Below are positions 5,849 to 6,160 of a DNA stretch of 6,160 bases, in pieces. Origin of the DNA: an uncultured Oscillospiraceae bacterium (GTDB lineage Bacteria > Bacillota > Clostridia > Oscillospirales > Acutalibacteraceae); the NCBI GenBank assembly GCA_900546895.1, contig UREO01000188.1, forward strand, positions 1-6,160. The letters are read 5' to 3'. Both the position numbers and the translations under genes were made by a program. The notes beneath the pieces are model-generated. The model did no database searches. It was not told the origin of the DNA and saw nothing but the letters and a program-made list of their open reading frames with translations. Position 1 is the stretch's first letter, and every line of letters starts with the position of its first letter.

Positions 5849-6160
5849 ATGGATTTGGAAGACATAAAAGGAATAATCGTCCCTCTTATCACTCCGGTTG
5901 ACGACAAAGAGGAAATTGACGAATCCAAACTCAGATTTATGGTAAACCGTGTCATTAACGGAGGGGTAAGAGGGATCCTTGTGTTCGGAAGCAATGGGGA
6001 ATTCTACATGTTTCATGAAAAGGAACATGAGAGAGGCCTGAAAATTGTTGTGGACGAAAACAGGGGCAGAGTTCCGGTTTATTACGGGATCGGCTCCATC
6101 GGTACGGCGCAGGGAGCTCGCGAGGCCAAAATGGCCGTTGCCGCCGGCGCGGATGGAATA
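5849..6160 (+). CDS. DapA/N-acetylneuraminate lyase family aldolase or dehydratase, 5' part
   Basis: The first 104 residues of a (beta/alpha)8 class I lyase are visible; the gene runs off the right edge. Family marks are GIIVPLITPVDDKEEID (8-24), then GGVRGILVFGSNGEF (38-52) and YYGIGS...AREAKMAVAAGADG (78-103). The pyruvate-binding loop GxxGE is G47-S-N-G-E51, so the usual second Thr/Ser is asparagine. The GxxGEF form resembles YagE/YjhH-type 2-keto-3-deoxy acid aldolases more than DapA itself. The Schiff-base lysine and the tyrosine lie beyond the window. AAAGGA (5835-5840) sits eight bases before ATG 5849. It follows garR by 68 bases and is likely co-transcribed with it. Context suggests cleavage of 5-keto-4-deoxyglucarate to pyruvate and tartronate semialdehyde, the substrate of GarR. 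The alternative is a 5-keto-4-deoxyglucarate dehydratase (KdgD type), which would make 2-oxoglutarate semialdehyde but would leave GarR without a purpose. Confidence 0.88.
   Translation, partial: MDLEDIKGIIVPLITPVDDKEEIDESKLRFMVNRVINGGVRGILVFGSNGEFYMFHEKEHERGLKIVVDENRGRVPVYYGIGSIGTAQGAREAKMAVAAGADGI

Overview
The window looks like a piece of a chromosome from a Firmicutes bacterium, most likely a Clostridia member with mid-range GC. The Shine-Dalgarno sequences are strong (AAAGGA, GGGAGG, TAGGAGG). The coding DNA is near 50% GC while the one large intergenic region is very AT-rich, and one promoter is an almost perfect sigma-A type. This taxonomic guess is an inference from sequence style only.

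Layout. Positions 3-239 (+) hold the C-terminal end of an IS transposase, closed by two hairpins with T-tracts. Tail-to-tail with it is a glycerate kinase (260-1387, -). A perfect 16-bp terminator hairpin (1551-1586) separates the kinase from a glucarate dehydratase (1664-3019, -). Upstream of that is a second enolase-superfamily sugar-acid dehydratase of unknown substrate (3182-4405, -). An AT-rich divergent control region follows (4406-4892), with promoters facing both ways and a cluster of TGAAA/TTTCA half-sites. Rightward from it run a tartronate semialdehyde reductase (4893-5780, +) and the first 104 codons of a DapA/NAL-family lyase (5849 to the window end, +).

How the genes fit together. 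Together they describe a D-glucarate-type (aldarate) catabolic locus. GudD dehydrates glucarate to 5-keto-4-deoxyglucarate. An aldolase splits this to pyruvate and tartronate semialdehyde, GarR reduces the semialdehyde to glycerate, and glycerate kinase makes phosphoglycerate for glycolysis. No GarL (HpcH-type) aldolase is visible in the window. The DapA-family protein beside garR is the obvious candidate for that step, which would be a class I Schiff-base replacement. The second dehydratase probably feeds a related sugar acid into the same route. Transporters and the regulator are not in the window.

I see no unprecedented system. The points most worth checking are the unassigned dehydratase with a K-x-W/E-x-H active site, the possible aldolase replacement, and the shared half-site pattern in the divergent control region.
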